64,000 nucleotides of DNA from positions 1,240,001 through 1,304,000 of the forward strand of contig JBGAGO010000001.1 of NCBI GenBank assembly GCA_044226655.1. The letters are read 5' to 3'. The stretch comes from JBEVOS01 sp044226655 (GTDB lineage Bacteria; Pseudomonadota; Alphaproteobacteria; Caulobacterales; Aquidulcibacteraceae). The position numbers and the translations under genes are program-made. Shown one piece after another: positions 61,824 through 64,000 of the stretch (position 1 is its first letter; each line of letters begins with the position of its first letter). The notes beneath the pieces were generated by a model. That model was not told the DNA's origin. It was given only the letters and a program-made list of their open reading frames with translations, and searched no databases.

Positions 61824-62666
61824 ATGGATACTCACACCCTGGAGCCGGTTGTCGTGGTGGCTGAGCCGCCACAGCGCGGCTTCTCCACACGTTCCTATGG
61901 TCAGTGGAACTGGCTGGGCCTGCAGACGCTGATCGGGCGCGAGGTGAAGCGCTTCGTGAAAGTGTGGCAGCAGACCCTGGTCGGCCCGCTGATGTCGACG
62001 CTGCTGTTCATGATGGTGTTCTCGTTCGCGTTCCCCGGCCGGCATTGGTCGAACACGGACATGCCCTACGCCTCGGGCCTGGCGCCCGGCCTCATCATGA
62101 TGGGCATTCTGACCAACGCGTTTCAGAACACCTCCTCATCCATGGTGCAGGCCAAGATGATGGGGATATCGATCGATTTCCTGATGCCGCCGATCTCGGC
62201 GCTGGAGCTGACGACGGCGTTCATCACCGGCGCCGTGATCCGCGGCCTCGCGGTGGGCATCGCCAGCATCATCGCGGTTGCGGCGTTCGCCAATGTGCTG
62301 CCTGTGCAGCCGTTGGCCGCGCTCTATTACGCGGTCGCGGCCGCTGTGATCTTCGCCGCCGTGGGCCTCATCGGCGGCATCTGGGCTGAGAAATTCGATC
62401 ATATCGCCGCGGTGACGACCTTCGTCATCACGCCGCTGACGATGCTGTCGGGCACGTTCTACAGCGTCGACGCGCTGCCCCCGGCGCTCGGCTTCCTGCT
62501 GCACTGGAACCCGGTGTTCTTCCTGATCGACGGCTTCCGCTACGGCTTCATCGGCCAGGCCCATTCCGATCTCACCACCGGCATCCTCTTCACCGGCGCC
62601 CTCGCCATCGGCCTCACCTGGGGCGCCTGGGCCATGCTGAAGAGCGGGTATGGGCTGAAGGCGTAG
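61824..62666 (+). CDS. ABC-2 type transport permease
   Basis: This 280-residue inner-membrane permease of the ABC-2 family (NodJ/YadH-like exporters) has six or so helices. Signatures are REVKRFVKVWQQTLVGPLMSTLLFMMVFSFAF, YASGLAPGLIMMGILTNAFQNTSSSMVQAK and VITPLTMLSGTFYSVDALPPALGFLLHWNPVFFLIDGFRYGFIG, typical of drug or polysaccharide export permeases. The ATP-binding partner is not adjacent. Start ATG 61824 gives a 25-residue polar lead. It is divergent from gcrA. Confidence 0.88.
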   Translation: MDTHTLEPVVVVAEPPQRGFSTRSYGQWNWLGLQTLIGREVKRFVKVWQQTLVGPLMSTLLFMMVFSFAFPGRHWSNTDMPYASGLAPGLIMMGILTNAFQNTSSSMVQAKMMGISIDFLMPPISALELTTAFITGAVIRGLAVGIASIIAVAAFANVLPVQPLAALYYAVAAAVIFAAVGLIGGIWAEKFDHIAAVTTFVITPLTMLSGTFYSVDALPPALGFLLHWNPVFFLIDGFRYGFIGQAHSDLTTGILFTGALAIGLTWGAWAMLKSGYGLKA

Positions 62667-62683
62667 GAAGCCGCGGCCCTTCT

Positions 62684-62783
62684 CCTCCCCCTGCAAGGGG
62701 GAGGTCGGGAGGGGGTGAGCCGGAAGCTCATACGGCGGCGCGCATGGCCTACCCCCTCCCATCCTCCCCCTTGCAGGGGGAGG
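62684..62783. repeat. Intergenic inverted repeat (type A)
   Basis: Left arm CCTCCCCCTGCAAGGGGGAG then GTCGGGAGGGGGTGAGC (62684-62720), right arm ACCCCCTCCCATCCTCCCCC then TTGCAGGGGGAGG (62751-62783). Same structure as at 17614-17712. The rest of the 357-base permease-argD gap holds this repeat and a possible 33-codon gene. Confidence 0.85.
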
Positions 62784-62843
62784 AATGCGCATTACGCGCA
62801 CTGTCGTTGAAACGTAGCCCGAATTCCGTATGAATAGGGACGA

Positions 62844-62945
62844 ATGATCCTGGCGCTTGGCCTTCTCGCCCTTGCGGGGCTCGCTGCGGCGGCTGTGCGG
62901 CCGGCGCCGGTCCGCGTGCGCGCCCGCCGAGGCCGCGGCGTCTAA
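62844..62945 (+). CDS. Possible 33-residue membrane peptide
   Basis: An ATG at 62844 (AGGGA just upstream) opens a 33-codon frame: a hydrophobic helix (MILALGLLALAGLAAAAV) followed by an Arg-rich tail (RPAPVRVRARRGRGV). The helix with a positively charged end resembles small membrane peptides of bacteria. It may equally be chance in a GC-rich gap; no homologue is known to me. Confidence 0.25.
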   Translation: MILALGLLALAGLAAAAVRPAPVRVRARRGRGV

Positions 62946-63023
62946 CCTCGTCACGAGGCGCCTTGACGCCAGCGCCGCCCGCTCTATTCCCGCCGCTTTC
63001 TCATTTCAGGGGGCTTTCCGCCC

Positions 63024-64000
63024 ATGACCGCGCCGTCCAGCCATCTGCTTCCCGTCTATGCGCCCGCCGAGGAGGTGTTCGTGCGCGGCGAGGGGGCCTG
63101 GCTCTACACCGACAAGAACGAGAAATATCTCGATTTCATCGCCGGCATCGCCGTCAACGCGCTCGGCCACGCCAATCCGAAGCTCGTCGCCGCGCTTACC
63201 GAGCAGGCCGGCAAGCTCTGGCACCTCTCGAACATGTTCAAGATCGAGGGCCAGGAGCCGCTCGCCGCCGCCTATTGCGAGCACTCCTTCGCCGACGTCG
63301 TGTTCTTCACCAATTCCGGCACGGAAGCGATCGAAGGCGCGATCAAGATGGCGCGCAAATTCCAGAGCGCGACCGGCCATCCCGAGAAGATCGACATCAT
63401 CGGCTTCAAGGGCGCCTTTCACGGCCGCACCATCGCGGCCATCAACGCGGCCGGCAATCCGAGCTATCTCGACGGCTTCGGCCCGCCGCTGCCGGGCTTT
63501 CTGCATGGCGAGTTCAACGATCTCGCCTCCGTTGAAAAACTCATCGGGCCGACGACGGCGGCGTTCATTGTCGAGCCGGTGCAGGGCGAAGGCGGCTGCC
63601 GCGCCGGCACGAAGGAATTTCTGCAGGGCCTGCGCGCGCTCGCCGACAAGCACGGCGCGCTGGTGATCTTCGATGAGGTGCAATGCGGCGCGGGCCGCAC
63701 CGGCACGCTCTGGGCGCATGAGCAAGTGGGCGTCACGCCCGATATCATGGCCGTCGCCAAGGGCGTCGGCGGCGGCTTCCCGCTCGGCGCCATTCTCGCC
63801 ACCAAGAACGCCGCGCAAGGCATGATGCGCGGCACGCATGGCACGACCTATGGCGGCAATCCTTTGGCGATGGCGGTCGGCCGCGCGGCGTTCAAGGAAT
63901 TGTCCGATCCGGCGTTTCTGGCGCGCGTGCGCGACATCTCCAATCATCTCGGCCAATCGCTCGAAGGCTTGAAGGATCGCCATCCTGATCTGGTCGTCGA
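63024..64000 (+). CDS. argD: Acetylornithine aminotransferase (5' part)
   Basis: This PLP-dependent class III aminotransferase of arginine (and possibly lysine) biosynthesis is seen for 325 residues before the window ends. N-terminal YAPAEEVFVRGEGAWLYTDK, FTNSGTEAIEGAIKMARKF, GFKGAFHGRTIAAINA, the Asp of the PLP pocket in LVIFDEVQCGAGRTG and the lysine in MAVAKGVGGGFPLGA are family marks. The ATG at 63024 is preceded by AGGGGG. The frame remains open to base 64000, so the end is beyond the window. Confidence 0.94.
   Translation, partial: MTAPSSHLLPVYAPAEEVFVRGEGAWLYTDKNEKYLDFIAGIAVNALGHANPKLVAALTEQAGKLWHLSNMFKIEGQEPLAAAYCEHSFADVVFFTNSGTEAIEGAIKMARKFQSATGHPEKIDIIGFKGAFHGRTIAAINAAGNPSYLDGFGPPLPGFLHGEFNDLASVEKLIGPTTAAFIVEPVQGEGGCRAGTKEFLQGLRALADKHGALVIFDEVQCGAGRTGTLWAHEQVGVTPDIMAVAKGVGGGFPLGAILATKNAAQGMMRGTHGTTYGGNPLAMAVGRAAFKELSDPAFLARVRDISNHLGQSLEGLKDRHPDLVV

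Overview
The window reads as a chromosomal segment of a GC-rich alphaproteobacterium. The strongest pointers are a GcrA cell-cycle regulator (61030-61542), a serC leader-like RNA before serC-serA, an alphaproteobacterial RpoH, a two-gene (split) cobalamin methionine synthase and many TonB/periplasmic functions. Together they suggest the Caulobacterales/Hyphomonadales side of the class; this placement is inference. I see no transposase, integrase, phage gene, CRISPR array, rRNA or tRNA. Most of the window is core metabolism, with a few small accessory or broken pieces.

Layout. 1-8.0 kb: the end of the homocysteine-binding half and the whole cobalamin half of methionine synthase, two exported unknowns, cupin-gloB, a methyltransferase and a TonB receptor. 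8.0-20.6 kb: a degenerate response regulator, metX-metW, a divergent aromatic/histidine block (chorismate mutase-hisC-tyrA), a Nudix hydrolase, folP, an SMR transporter, thiD, a PhzF protein and serC-serA. 20.8-30.3 kb: an acyltransferase, an EamA exporter, a PagL-like protein translationally coupled to a truncated GST, purA, two Yip1-type membrane proteins, a PaiB-like protein and an M1 aminopeptidase. 30.5-42.9 kb: rpoH, a ClpX-type zinc-finger/HTH protein, a nucleotidyltransferase, a flavin monooxygenase, rluD, a membrane protein-EEP phosphatase-PhoD operon and a large transglutaminase/DUF2126 protein. 43.1-54.9 kb: hisI, a GNAT, an apparent 862-bp islet at the 3' end of folE, cysS, a tandem pair of small secreted cysteine proteins, a NifU-like protein, a second TonB receptor, an ArsR/SDR pair and an M13 peptidase. 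55-64 kb: phoR, pstB-phoU-phoB with a Pho box but without pstS/C/A, a three-domain glutaminase, gcrA, an ABC-2 permease and the start of argD.

How the genes connect. Methionine supply (split metH, metX/metW), serine (serA/serC), aromatic amino acids and histidine (chorismate mutase, tyrA, hisC, hisI), folate and pterin (folP, folE), thiamine (thiD) and AMP (purA) form a biosynthetic backbone. Phosphate sensing (PhoR/PhoB/PhoU/PstB) sits in the same window as secreted or envelope phosphoesterases (PhoD, EEP). Intergenic spaces are repeatedly occupied by GC-rich palindromic repeats of two related sequence families; one copy supplies the tail of the truncated GST frame.

The most interesting observations are the folE 3'-end duplication flanking a small islet, the GST remnant ending in a repeat, the receiver domain lacking its phospho-acceptor Asp, the ClpX-ZF/HTH protein with a palindromic promoter element, the pst operon without permease genes, and the glutaminase-STAS-cyclic nucleotide-binding fusion. 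I found no convincing new multi-gene defence or mobile system.
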